Assembly: GCF_037975245.1 (NCBI RefSeq)
Contig: NC_092568.1
Span: forward strand, 30,767,501-30,831,500
DNA: 64,000 nucleotides
Reading direction: 5' to 3'
Source of the DNA: Apostichopus japonicus
Lineage: Eukaryota > Echinodermata > Holothuroidea > Aspidochirotida > Stichopodidae
A model generated the notes under the pieces. That model was given only the letters and a program-made list of their open reading frames with translations. It was not told the origin of the DNA and did no database searches. Of the stretch, positions 1 through 12,212 are shown piece by piece (the first letter of the stretch is position 1; every line of letters starts with the position of its first letter). The position numbers and the translations under genes are program-made.

Positions 1-2257
1 CTGATCCGTTGAATGGTGAGTTAATTGGTTTTGCTCTCGCTTCTCTTCATCTCCTAGGTATAAGGAGAACAATAATCCCAGTGATTAATCGTGTGCCTGT
101 GAGAGGCAGGGTCGCCTCTCTTTGACAACTCTGTGAAATTTCAAGAGTATTATTACCAAACCCTGGGAGACGTTAAAAAGGAAACAAAGCATTGTTATAA
201 GTACAATTCGTAAGCGAGAATTCCCACATATTAATCATATCTTGCAGAATTGCTCTTTTCAAACTTCCAGAAGATTATTGAAAAAATTCAACTTCCTCTC
301 ATGCCTTCTTTATTTGTTTGTTAGGCGATCATCGAAAACAAAATTGGCTTCGAAATCACGAAATTTAGTAAAAGACGTAGGATGGCATTTGATAACAAAC
401 GGTTGAGAGTGTTGGGTGGGAGGGGGGGGGGAGGATGTTACCTCCTGCAAAACCTGTACTCTAATAACTGAGCTTTTCAGTCCTAAGTGGTGATCCAATG
501 TATTACATTTTGAGGTACTTTGCGAGGACGAGACACAACAGACTGTTGCATAATTTCAAATGAAGTGTCACGCATGCGCTCGTTTTAATCTCTGGTGGTT
601 ATATGAGGGTATATAATGACAATAGGGTATAGCAAATGTTACAATTTGGTACTATATTGACATTTTGTATTCCGATCTGTGTGTTGCTTGGGTACTTTCG
701 GATACCATGTGGTACCAAACTTTAGTTGGCCCTTCAATTTTATTCAAGCATGTAGACATTTGATTTCTCTACTTCGGCTTTTATTTTTGATCTGGAGATG
801 ATCCAATAAAATATATCAAATTTATTATTGGATATTAAAGTTGACACCATTCCTGGTATATGCGTCTAGGTAGGTGGGTGGTGTATTGGTTGCAATGTTT
901 CGGACAAATAGTACCAAAACAACACCTCACGGCCTAGATATATGCAACGTGATTATACACAAATGGGCTTGATTTTTATCTTTGTTTTGTATTCAAATTA
1001 TCCACTTTGACATTTGAATTCTGCTCAGTTAGGGGGATAAAACAGAACAGTTTCCCCCTAATTTATAGACATTCATCTCAAGTATAGATAAACTGCCTAG
1101 AGATATCTCTATGGTCGAGGAAAACTTGACAAAGAAGACTCGCTTTACTTAAGCTCAATGAACTCGGTGGTGTATATTCTGTAATTCTATAACAAGGTAA
1201 AGGTGTAGGCTACTTCTTTAATTTGGGTATTATTCAAGGTCTTGTTATCACAGTCAGTTCGCTTCGTCGATAATTCAAGCAATCCAATTGAATTAATTAG
1301 TGACACACTTTTTACGCTTTGTCTGTTAGCTTGATTTTCTGGAACCAAGATAAATCGTTTCACGCTTTATGGAATTGATGTGGGTAGTTGTATACGAGGT
1401 AGCTTTCATAAGAAGAGGTTTATAAGGTGGGTGAGAGTTTTAGAGTACGAATATTTTTTTCAGTTTTGCTTCAAATTATAGCCTGGTAAATTCCACTCGC
1501 CTTCTCACTCCCTCACCAACCCCCATCTCCCTTTCTCTCACTCGCTCCTTATTTTGCCCTGTCTCACTCATTCACTCTCTTTGAGCAAGAAAATTCCGAA
1601 TCATTTGAACAAAAAAAAATTTTGCCTATAAAAACGTGTTGATGAAATTGTTTGCTGGAAATGATTTCCAAACCAAACCATTTAATCATGTTATGTAACT
1701 GAACAGAGGGTTGATGTTTTGAAAAAAATATATAATTTATGTAAGTTTTCGTTATTGAATATACTATTGTTGGTCAAGCTCAATAATTTGCAAACTAACT
1801 GATAAATTAATTTCACATTTTTAAGTTATTTGTTGACTTTACGAATCCACATTATCAAGAAGGGTTTTACTTGAATGTGCGCGGAGCCGTTTCACAAACG
1901 TCTCCTTTAAGTGTTGCGTTAAATGAAAACTCCCTTAAGGCAGCTCAGCTCGTGGCATTTCGTTGAAATGTCTTACTCCCCCCCCCCACCTCACCCCCTC
2001 CACATTTTTTATTTTAATATCATTTTGTTTTGCTTCATGTCACTTTATACTTCATTTTACAAACCTGATAACACGAAATATTGATTACATTATGTATGAA
2101 AGTCCGATTGATTCAAAATTCATAACATGGTATTTTGCTCTCTCTTTTTCTTTTCTTTTTGGCCATACGTTTATTTCTAAGTTCAGATACTTTCTTAACT
2201 AACTTCACTTATACATCTCGTTATAATGGGCTCGCTCCAGCTTTCTTTCTTTACTTC
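1..2257. other. Intergenic or intronic DNA, no gene seen
   Basis: I see no exon with splice signals and no recognisable protein here. Open frames are short and look random. There is a G-rich run near 418-434, a pyrimidine-rich stretch at about 1495-1580 and a C run near 1978-1987. Confidence 0.6.
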
Positions 2258-2738
2258 AAACACTCAGAGATATTTTTCTTCTGTCTCAATACAGTGTGCT
2301 CACTCAGAGATCTTTTCTTTTATTTGAATACAGTGTGCTCACTCTGAGAACTTTTATTCTGTCTTAATACATTGTGTTCACTTAGAGATCTTATATTTTG
2401 TCTTAATACAGTGTCTTCACTTAGAGATATTTTATTCTGTCTTAATATACAGTGTGTTCACTTAGAGATCTTTTATTCTGTCTTAATACAGTGTGTTCTC
2501 TCAGAGATATTTTATTCTGTCTTAATATACAGTGTGTTCACTTAGAGATCTTAATTTTGTCTTAATGCAGTGTGTTCACTTAGAGATATCTTATTCTGTC
2601 TTAATATACAGTTTGTTCACTCAGAGATCTTTTATTCTGTATTAATAAAGTGTGTTTACTCAGAGATCTTTTAATCTGTCTGAATACAGTGTGTTCACTC
2701 AGAGATCTTTTATTCTGTCTTAATATACAGTGTGTTCA
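2258..2738. repeat. Minisatellite, ~40-bp unit
   Basis: About eleven tandem copies of a unit of roughly 38-43 bp. Each copy has the core CTTAGAGATCTTTTATTCTG followed by TCTTAATACAGTGTGTTCA. Copies differ by point changes and by a 2-base insertion (TTAATATACAG against TTAATACAG), so the array is imperfect and not freshly amplified. Small open frames at its left edge are by-products of the repeat. Confidence 0.9.
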
Positions 2739-5550
2739 ATTCTTTGTAATTATTGCTTGTCCGTAAGTCTTGTCAGAAATTTGATGACAGTTTACACCAG
2801 TCTATAAAAATTAACCTTGGATTGTTGATTGTAATTTTTATCGACATTCGGATAGTTAACCTTATCACCCTGCCAAAGAGGAAAATTTAGAGGCCCATTT
2901 TTCCAATAAATGCAAATTATATATACCAAATTCTTTATTGGTTAAGACAATATATCCTTTGTCTTCTTTTTGTTTCTGATGCAGCTAAAAAAAAATGAAA
3001 AAAATCCCCGTATGACATTACTGTAGAAAATTACCTGGCATTGGTTTATTGACGATATTTGGATTCAATTCTTCCAACAGACGGACAGACACACATACAT
3101 TCAGACATAAAGACGTGCAGATTAAACATCAAAGTGGACAGTGTATTCTTATTTTGATACATCGCTGGAGAACAACAATAACAATAATAGTAATAACAAC
3201 AACACCAAATGTTAGAAACAAAGTAAATACAAATGAAGAAAGAATGAAAAGATTATATAATAGTTTTTTTTGTGTGTGTGTGTAGTCTTTAAGTTCATCC
3301 GTTTTATCGATGGGACTATTTTCTTGTCAAAGGGGGTGGGGGGGGGGTGGAAGCGGTTGATGTCTGTCTATTTTGTCCAACAAATTATTACATAGACTAA
3401 ACCGGTCGCCTAATTCGCCTAAGGGGATCTTACAAAATCGATATTCGAAAATATAACGTATTAGGAGTTGAAACCCTTCAAATAGTCTAGTCTTATCCCA
3501 TTGCAACATTACAGGATGACTGCAGACATACTTTAAGGCTTAATTTGTTATAGTCCTCGAAAAAAACTTGAAAGCTGGAAGATGTTCTATTGCTGTTGCG
3601 GTTTTCAAGATGTTCACCTTTAAATTATGTTAAATCTCTCGTATGCTCCTATAAGGCTAGACTGATGATGACGTCAGCTCCTCATTACAGTCCTCAATGT
3701 GAAATTTTCATCGATTGCATTATAAATTTGATTAAAAAACTCAACCAAAACATGTTCTTTGAACTTCACATAACCAACCAGCACGTTCGCGTGACATTCA
3801 GCACCATTTGTCCCTTGATCATTTTGAAGCACATTGTATAAAACATGCCATTCGGGGAGGGCCATAAAAGTTTTATGCTTTCCTGTTGGATTTCGTGTTA
3901 CCCCGTCTGAGGAACTGAGCTAAATTTCTGTGTTTTACAGTATAAAGTTCACCCACTTAAACTGCTGAACCACTGCAGCTGTTTAAAGCGATATTTCTAA
4001 AAAATTAAATATTGTTATATATAGAAATACAAACTGAATTGATACCAGTGGATATGGATATTAACAATCTATAAAATATCAAAATTAATTTGGAATCTGA
4101 AGTCATCCTTTTAAAAGGACAGCTCTTCAGAAGCAGCATAAAAACCGACTAGACAAATTAACACAAAAGTTCTCTCTCCTTCATTATATTTTCACAATGT
4201 ATTTCATATTGTTTTCAAACTCAATTTAAGGCGTGTGATTTAATTCATGGCAACACTGTTATGAAGCGCAAAACGTATCTTTTTGTAGCGTAATTATTGA
4301 TAAGACTATGAATTTATCAAATAATTAAAGTAAGCAATATATCTAAGCAGTAGACGTTGTAGCTCTGACAATTTTTTAAAGGTGTATCATACTTTAATAA
4401 ATCCGGCATAGAAATATGATTCCATTTTTATTTGGACTATATCTGAAATTCACACCTTTTGCATAAACTCAGGGCCTAACCGATACGAAAGATATACCTT
4501 GAATTTTTTTGAGGAAGGGGAGGGTGGGGGGGGGGAGGAGGATGTGAACGGTAAAATCTATGGGCGTCTGACATGGTAAATTTTCACCTTTTACATCATC
4601 TTTCGAATACCAAAAAAAATCACTTCATAGTTTTATATTCAAATTGTGATAGATATAGGCCTATTAACATACGCAATCTCAATATTACTGTATATAATGT
4701 ATATGTTGTATGGTGTAACAATAATACAGGTAACGGAAAATACATTTTGCGTCAATATTTTTCAGAGACGAGGAGCCGTTTAAAACAATGCAAATATGAC
4801 CAGATTATTCCAATACTTAACATCTGGTTTAATAACGGTTCATTTCTATCATCGTTTCGCCATAAAAAAATTGTTTTAAATTCTCTGTGAGTCGACATTT
4901 ATCATTTTGATAATATTGAGTCTACTTGCCTAATTCTATTTCATTCTTGAGTTTGCATTTATTAAGTTTTCACCGAAATTCGTTGAAGAACCTGAAAGAT
5001 TTCGTGCTTGCAAATCGACCCCTTTATTACCCAACTTATTAAAATTTGCATGGACCGGAATAAGTAATGATAAATCTCATGCATACTTATTTCTGTACCT
5101 CTAACATCTGACGACATGTACTCACCCCGTGTATACTTTTGTATTTATAGCGAAAGCATTTACCACTGACCAACCGCGCTCCGTCCCCCTACCCCCCCCC
5201 GATCCCGCCACCAGCCCCTCTCTAGCCTTCCCCCTCAAAAAGACCCGACAGTTCCTCCGTGTTCGATATGTTTAATTAGCTACTTAATAGCTGAGTTAAT
5301 GACCTGCAGTTGTTAACTCACTTCTTTTATACTCGCGTCTCATTCTATAAATTCTTACATCATTACCACTTGAAAGCCTATACTTTACTTTATACACAAA
5401 ATGACATATAAACTTGTTTTTATTCTTTGGATCAATGCACTTTAATAAGATCTTGTACGGTAACTATTTTCATGCAGAGGGTCTTAAGTAACAATATATT
5501 CGAACACTTCAATTTAAATAAATAGACAACAATTTTAGTTTTCTACTTAC
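2739..5550. other. No gene seen; simple-sequence tracts
   Basis: Contains short AAC/AAT and GT tracts (3170-3290), G runs (3335-3350 and 4515-4540) and a C-rich stretch (5185-5235). A 105-codon open frame at 4573-4890 has no recognisable motif and sits in AT-rich sequence; I treat it as chance. Confidence 0.55.
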
Positions 5551-5643
5551 CTTCTGGATCGCGGGGGAAATATCCACGTTTAACCGATGCAAACTTTGCA
5601 CTTGTCGTCTGCTGATAATTCTCAGTGTTGATTCTTACAGACT
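5551..5643 (-). CDS. Candidate coding exon, gene unidentified
   Basis: On the minus strand a 93-nt segment is bounded by an acceptor-like pyrimidine stretch ending CACAAG and by a strong donor, CCAGAAG followed by gtaagt. The open frame begins with two bases of a split codon and ends with one, giving about 30 residues that include SAKFASVKRGYFPRDPE. The neighbouring frames contain stops. I do not recognise the protein. No start or partner exon was found: the rest of the gene would lie to the left of 5551 or beyond 5700. It could also be non-coding first-exon sequence with a chance frame. Confidence 0.3.
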
Positions 5644-6469
5644 CTTGTGAATGGTACCATCAAGAAAAAGAAACAGCTCCGGTTGATTATCCAGTGAGAT
5701 TTTAAACAGGCACATGCGTATAGAAAACTATTTATTGGAATTGGATCAAAGTTCATATTGTAGCAGATTTAACAGTTTACTCCAAGCACACAAGAAGTTT
5801 ACAGTGTAAATAGAAGCTTGTTCAAAGTGTAGTCATGTTTATTCTTACATATTTACGTCATTCTTTGTATTACCCTCAATAAGTCTGCGAATTCTCATCC
5901 TTAGCAACGAATTGTCTAAATTTTAAATTCTTTAAGAAAAAAAAGAGAGAAGAACAACAAGATACCTGCCACGATTTAAAGAGGGCGTATTTTCAGATTA
6001 CAAAATTATCGTAGAGTGTATAATACACACCTGCTTTCGTCACAGCTGGGTGTCCTTGGATTAACCAGCCGGTGACGTACAGTATATACGGCATAAGTTT
6101 GATCGATAGGCAGGTCGCTATTTGATTAGTAGATCTTGTCAGGATGACATTTTATCACTCATCCTTGACAGGTCCATGATGGAAATTTAGTTACAGGAGA
6201 TCGTCTCCCCCTGAAGGGTTATCGAAGGCTAGCTACGTATCATTATTAAATGGTTAATCCCTGTAAAATAATTACAAACAAAAGCACTCGGACTGTTTCT
6301 TCGCTTTTGTGTATTTCCTTTCTTTCTGTCTTTCTTACGGGATAAATTTTAATAGACTCGCAGTCGCAATTAAATGAGTAGATCTTGCCAGATCTATTAA
6401 CATGGTAATAACTTTGCCATGTGTAATCCTTGTCGGTATAGCTAACTGAAACTAATTGTAATGCTATTA
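5644..6469. other. No gene seen
   Basis: AT-rich sequence with no splice-bounded frame that I can support. A weak repeated phrase (GTAGATCTTG.CAG) occurs near 6130 and 6380. Confidence 0.5.
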
Positions 6470-6795
6470 TATAATAAGGTCACTTCATGAGGAATAAATA
6501 TGTAATAAGGTCACTGAGGACAAATATGTAATAAGGACACTGCTGGGTGAATAAATATGTCAAAGGTCACTGAGGATAAATATGTTATAAGGTCACTGCT
6601 TGAGGAATAAATATGAAATAAGGTCACTGTGTGGTGAATAAATATGTAATAAGGTCACTGTGTGGTGAATAAATATGCAATAAGATCACTGAGTGGTGAA
6701 TAAATATGTTATAAGGTCGCAGCATGGTTTAAACATATGTAATAAGATCACTGCATAATTGTTAAAACATATATAATAAGGTCAGTGCATGGTTA
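6470..6795. repeat. Minisatellite, ~30-bp unit, left part
   Basis: Tandem units of about 27-34 bp with core AATAAATATGTAATAAGGTC followed by ACTG and a variable TGTGGTG or CTTGAGG linker. About ten units are visible and they decay to the right. The same unit resumes near 7695, so the array is split by roughly 900 bp of other DNA. Confidence 0.85.
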
Positions 6796-7188
6796 ACAAA
6801 GGGGCAATCCACCGAGTTGCATATCTCGTCGCAAGCAAACGCTGATTTCAAATGAACAACTAATTTTTTTTCTGGGGATCTGTGGGACACATGGGTGAAC
6901 CCTGGGGAAACATTCCCACCAAGTTTTAAAGGAAATCGGCCGTGCCGTTTAGGAGGAGTTTTGACAAAAAATTGCGCTTAAACTATAAATTTGACCTTTT
7001 ACCACGTGACATTTGACCTCGGTTCCCATGGCAATCACACATTTTGACAGTGGCCTACTTGACATTTCTATGACAGGCTGTGAAGGTTCCATGTCAATTC
7101 AATGGTTCCCCTTGGAATCAAAGCAGAAACTCGCTACAAGTTTGAAAACAATCGGCCCAATCGTTTAGGAGGAGTTTTAGACACACAG
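6796..7188. repeat. Unidentified insert inside the minisatellite
   Basis: Sequence unlike the surrounding array. Two copies of a phrase near ATCGGCC...CGTTTAGGAGGAGTTTT occur at about 6935-6963 and 7150-7177, suggesting an old dispersed repeat. It supplies the target site for the SINE that follows. No coding frame. Confidence 0.5.
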
Positions 7189-7436
7189 GCGGAGTGTATA
7201 GCCTAGTGGTTAACGCCGGCGTCTCCCAGTCATGAGATCCCCGGTTCGATTCCCCGCCGACAGCAATGTGTGTCGTCTGGCAAGGGTGTTGTTCAATAAC
7301 AACTTCCTGACATGGACGTTAAATGGATGTGTGCCGAGAGATTGGCTTCGGTCAGCTTGCGAGTCTACAAGCCTCCATGGCTTCTTTCGCGAGTTCCTGC
7401 TTGCGGGAAGATCACATATACATACATACATACAAA
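7189..7436 (+). mobile_element. tRNA-derived SINE with 12-bp target duplication
   Basis: The left 73 bp look like a tRNA gene: an A box (TAGCCTAGTGG, 7199-7209) and a B box (GGTTCGATTCC, 7243-7253), the internal promoter elements of RNA polymerase III. The anticodon stem can pair but the loop is eight bases rather than seven and no acceptor stem closes, so it is not a functional tRNA. A body of about 150 bp and a short CATA-repeat tail follow. The insertion is bounded by perfect direct repeats TTAGACACACAG at 7177-7188 and 7437-7448, the mark of LINE-mediated insertion. The right duplication merges with a CA run, which could inflate its apparent length. Confidence 0.88.
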
Positions 7437-7448
7437 TTAGACACACAG

Positions 7449-7689
7449 ACACACACACACACACAGTTGCACAATGAAACACGCACACCCACATGGACAC
7501 GTTTGACCCCTCCTTCCGTCATGGTCTAACCCATGGGTGCCCCCCCCCCCCCCAAGAGTATAGCTACTCAGGAAAATTAAATTAACCATTACCATGCCAA
7601 CTATTGCTATGGCAACTGACATAGCTGAATATGGTCCAGGTCAAAGGACTTTACAATATCTCATTGTCCCTATGGAAGCTATGAGATAA
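7449..7689. other. CA tract and unidentified sequence
   Basis: A CA microsatellite follows the SINE, then a C run near 7540-7552 and sequence without recognisable features up to where the minisatellite resumes. Confidence 0.6.
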
Positions 7690-7830
7690 TAAACATTTTA
7701 GGTCACCGCATTAAGAATCAATATGTAAAGTAGGTCACTGGGAATAATTATGAAATCAGGTCACGGGGGATAAATATGTAATCATGTCCCAGAGGGGATG
7801 AGTATGTTAAAAAGTCACTATATTTGTGGT
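7690..7830. repeat. Minisatellite, right part of the split array
   Basis: Three to four degenerate units (AATATGTAAAGTAGGTCACTG and relatives) match those at 6470-6795, showing that the DNA between was inserted into one former array. Confidence 0.75.
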
Positions 7831-10009
7831 AAAAAGATCTAAACCTGACACTATAACGTAAAGCTTTCCCGGCGTGGATATTATCTTTCAAAGGGGAAAC
7901 CATGATGTCAGACAGTTATACAGAGAATACAGGTTAACATTATAACCAGTTAATAGAAACAAAGACACACAAAGATCAATTCTATCAAATCTATTGTGTA
8001 AAATCGTTCTAATACTTCACAGAGAGATTTACTTCATAGCGTTATTTGTCGGTTATTTTTCCGTTACTTTATTAGACGGTGTTGTCCCTGAATTGATTGT
8101 GTGTATCACAGGAAGTGACAACGCGACGTTTATATGGTCTGATCATAAATTGTAGACAAATAAACGAGAGCCAAACGACATTATATGTTTATCCGTTAAC
8201 AAACAAATATACTGCAAATACGCCGTTTATATTAACAAGGTAAATGTAACATCGGTGGGCTTTATATGATTCCTGGTAATAAAACGTGACACAAACGTGA
8301 CACATGTTTCCAGAATAAACACATCCAAAAGGAATTAACAACACTATTTTATCGCCACAACCTAAACACTCTACATTTGAATACCAGGAAATGCCCATTC
8401 ACATGCCATCTGTGCCCCGAAAACTGGAGACCTCAATAACTAGGCCTAAATGTGCACTTAAATGGGAACTTAAAGAAGTTGTTAATTATTATGCCCAAAT
8501 GACACAATAATATAGGTCTTTAATTTAATTTAATTACATATACATATACAATTACACACACACACATACATTATTTAGACATTATTTTGGAGGGAACAAA
8601 ATCTAGGAAGATAGAGGATTACATTGATCGATCATAATCCTATTATAATAATTTGTAGGATTGGTGAAGCTATCGATCAATCGTATATAGAACGTCGCTT
8701 TAAACAGAAGCACGGGAAGTTCAATATTTCGTAACATGCATTCGAAGAACTGTAGTGGCTTTAGTAGTTAAATGCATTACATTAGAGAGTTTCTCTCCTT
8801 AACTTTCTCTGATCTATCATCTTACGTTTGGTCTCACCCTCAACCGTGCCCACTTCTACCGACCCCCATAAACTTCACCCTCTCTCCACCGATTCATATA
8901 AACGCGCGCACACTGCACACATCACATGTGTATCCTCTGTGATGCTTTGTTGTACGCACTCTAGTGCTTCAGAGAGATGTAAACAACAAATTTGAAATTA
9001 GTCTCGAGAATTCTGAAGCGTGTTTTCTTGGTATGACTTGTCTATTGATATCCCAACGGACAGTCATTTGCATATCTACTCGAGGGAATACAAGACTGTA
9101 CGCCACAAATGACGTCACAGCTTTCACGTTTTATTGTTATATCAATGAAACTATTTTTTAATGCAAGAACCTGCAGAGACATATTGTAATCGATCACAAT
9201 AACGGATTATTTTGAGAACAATGGAAGGAGGTCATAAATAATAGAGTTTCTGGTAATAAATTGTCAAATGCTTCCGATAAATAGTTAGTGTCGAAATTCA
9301 TGTTTTCCTTCACTTTCTTGATTCAGTATCAGAACTAGTAAATAATAGAAAGATGTTTATATATCTTGGGAACGCCTAAAATATTTTTGTTTTTGTAAAC
9401 ACATATTTTTTCATCAATTAATAAATTGGTGCATCATAAAGGCCACCAATGACGTATTACTGTGTATCTATTTCTTCTAAATGGTTGATTTATTCCGGGA
9501 ACTGCAGACGTGACCATTGGGAACGGAGTGACATTGATGGCAAGGGAATAATTTTTTATAGGCTATCACTTACAAATGCGATACTCTCTCGATATAGCAC
9601 ATGTGGATGAGGTCATAATTATTTATGAAGTATGGAACGCCAACAAGATAACCAGATATGTATTACCTTGAGGTAATACTTCTATTGTATAAGTAAAGGC
9701 AGTGAACACAGTAAAGATTTACAGTTTGTACATACCAGTGGGTACACGGCTCATCATATTTTCTTTTTCGGCGTCCCATATACTGCAACCTCTGTATCAT
9801 ATCCTCAAAGCAAACTCGTAAATGGTCGTCATAAGCATATATATATATATGGCAAGAACTATACTTTCGACCTGTTTGCTATAAGATCCAATCCTCACGT
9901 GACAGTATTTCTCAAGAGAACCGTTTGTACACAGTTTAATATGTCGAGCAATGTCATCATGCATTATACAGCCCAATGAATGACGTATCTTGTGGACCGG
10001 GAAACCCTA

Positions 10010-10050
10010 TGGTTAGGGTTAACCCCTAGGGTTTAACCCTAACCCGAGAA
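10010..10050. repeat. Palindrome of telomere-like TTAGGG motifs
   Basis: Reads GGTTAGGGTTAACCCCTAGG followed by GTTTAACCCTAACCC: two arms of TTAGGG/CCCTAA character facing each other. It is only about 40 bp and interstitial. Confidence 0.7.
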
Positions 10051-10283
10051 ATACTGCATCACATGTAGTACCATACAATACCGTACTTCTTGAGGCAATG
10101 CAACTTACCCATCCTTATCAATTTCTATGAACTTGCCACATTATAACTTGTCTTGAGAGATGAAAAGAACTTGAGGTCTTGGTGTAAGATCAAGTGTAGT
10201 ATGCATATACATGGGAATAATAATATACTTCACAATATCGACACATCGAACTCGTGATCATATGGTCAAATTTCCGATTTTAG

Positions 10284-10375
10284 GGTGCTGAGGTTGAGAT
10301 TAGGGCTGAAGTTGAGATTGGGGCTGAGGTCGAGATTAGGCGCTGAGGTTGAAATTGGGACTGAAGCTAAGGGTG
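10284..10375. repeat. Short tandem repeat, ~19-bp unit
   Basis: About five imperfect copies of GCTGAGGTTGAGATTAGG with AAGTTGAG and GGTCGAG variants. Confidence 0.75.
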
Positions 10376-11080
10376 ACTTATTCATCCTTGAAATAAGTCC
10401 TTTCTCTGTCTTGTGAGATCTATTTTTTTTAACGTAATTCGTTTATAACTCGGCTGTCTAAATTTCTTCCGAAACATGAAGTAAAGTAAAAAGGTAATTT
10501 GTTAATGTCTCTTACATACTACATGTTTAGACACCAATTCACATATAGCATGTGATGTCAATTACATTGGTGGTTGGTATTGAGTTTGTAAAGGTCAAAA
10601 GTTAGGTTTCCTTTAAAGTATCATCATTGAGCTGCTTTATTACCAGATCTTATTAACGTTGTGTTGAATCATTGTACCTTGCTGCATGGACAACACTGAT
10701 TCGGACGCCAGAAAAAGACAGAGTGCTGTGATATGTTAGCCAAGTACATGTAAGCCAAGTAACAGGCCATGTACGACTTGCTCCTTAACCATGGATCCTG
10801 CGATATGCTTTAGTATCAAGAAGCATATACGCAACCGATCGCAGGATCAAAGAAGAACAAAGTTTGTAAATCAGTAACAGATAAAATAAAAACTTTATGT
10901 GGTGCGCAGCAACTTTAGTACATTTTTTTGTCTCACAAATTGTCGAAGTAGTACGGTATCTCCTTCATAGGAACTCTACACTAAACCTATGTTGATCGAA
11001 TAAAGTTATTGCACAAATGGCGGGCCCTATCTTCACAAAGCGAATGTTTAGTCTTTTAGTGACTTACTACCTACTGTAAC

Positions 11081-12212
11081 ATGGATGAAAGCAAACCAGA
11101 CACGTCTATGTCTCCTGGAAGTGGCAACATGAATCTTGGAAACCGAAAAGAATTAGAAGATTTCTTCGAAAAATTGTCTATCAATGTAGTTACTGTGGAA
11201 CATCCAGAGGTCAGAAGATTTTGATTTAATCAAAATGTATTTTTATGTCTTTGACTGCTTGAGTTTCGCTCATCTAGTCCCAACTATGCTAAGATACGCT
11301 AAATTTACCCAACGTACCTGTCAGTGTCAATGTGATACGAACCAAGTACCAATGATATATTTTGTAGTTATTACCACACTCTGCGTGTGCTGGAAGAAGG
11401 AAACATAAATATTAATAAATAATATAGAGATGATATAAATGGAAAATAGACAACAAAAAGAAAAATGTAGATATTTTATCACTCATTAGTACTCATTACC
11501 TCCTAGTAGTAGTACAATTCCGTAAACTTGACATTGAGGAGCCTACTGTAGGCCTCCAACCTTTAATTCGGCTTAAGTATGCATTCACTATGGATATAAA
11601 GAGATGGACCTTCAGTGTGTGTCCATCCTGTAGTGCAACCAGATTGATCTTCCCCATTCACATACAAATAAAGTATAGTTGCTGAAAGGGCAAAAATATC
11701 AGATTTAATTAGATTAAGAAATTTTGTTATAATATATATTGTGACAAGTTAATGATAAGAACACTACATGTATTTATCTTCCTCTTCAGGTCTTCACTGT
11801 TGAAGCTATGCTGCCATATGTCCAGCAGTTGAATGGAGCTGTCAGCAAAAATCTTTTCCTGAAAGACAAAAAGAAGAAAGGATTATGGCTCTTGACTGCC
11901 AGGCACGAGATTACAGTCAATCTATCAGACTTGGCCAAACAGGTCGGGGCACCCGGAGGATTTCGCTTTGCTGATGAATCACTACTGAAGGAAGCTCTGG
12001 GTGTTGGCCAAGGTTGTGTTACACCGTTTGCAGTTTTTAATGACAAGGAGCAGAAGGTTAAACTTTTGGTGGACTCTGACTTTGTCAATGGAGGACATGA
12101 AAGGATATATGGCCATCCTATGGTCAATTCAGCAACAATAGGCATAACACCAGAGGATTTAATGAAATTTTGGGAAGCAACAGGACACAAACCAATTTTA
12201 GTTAATTTATAG
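11081..12212 (+). CDS. PRORSD1: PrdX deacylase domain protein PRORSD1 (ProXp-ala type editing factor)
   Basis: Two coding exons, 11081-11209 and 11790-12212, give 183 residues. The intron is GT-AG (gtcaga donor, cctcttcag acceptor) and joins at a codon boundary. The whole protein is the YbaK/ProX-type aminoacyl-tRNA deacylase fold. Family members hydrolyse mischarged tRNA in trans; ProXp-ala removes alanine from tRNA-Pro in the cytosol. Recognisable blocks are VEHPEVFTVE at the exon junction (about residues 39-48), KNLFLKDKKKK (the conserved lysine region), GGFRFADE, GQGCVTPFA and GGHERIYGHP, ending TGHKPILVNL. Length is close to the vertebrate protein (about 170) with a slightly longer, Ser/Gly-rich N-terminus. 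The start was chosen as the first Met of exon 1. The frame is intact, so it should be functional. Confidence 0.93.

Larger units (their letters stand above)
7831..11080. other. Upstream DNA of PRORSD1, no other gene seen
   Basis: No supported exon. Contains AT and CA microsatellite tracts (8535-8575, 9835-9850), a telomere-like palindrome near 10.03 kb and a small GA/TTGAGATTA repeat near 10.3 kb, listed separately. The PRORSD1 promoter should lie at the right end; no TATA box is evident. Confidence 0.5.

Noticed and set aside
4573-4890. 105-residue protein
   Set aside because: No motif, no splice or promoter context, AT-rich composition as in surrounding non-coding DNA.
7189-7261. A tRNA gene
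   Set aside because: A and B boxes are present but the anticodon loop has eight bases, no acceptor stem forms, and it is embedded in a SINE with target duplication.
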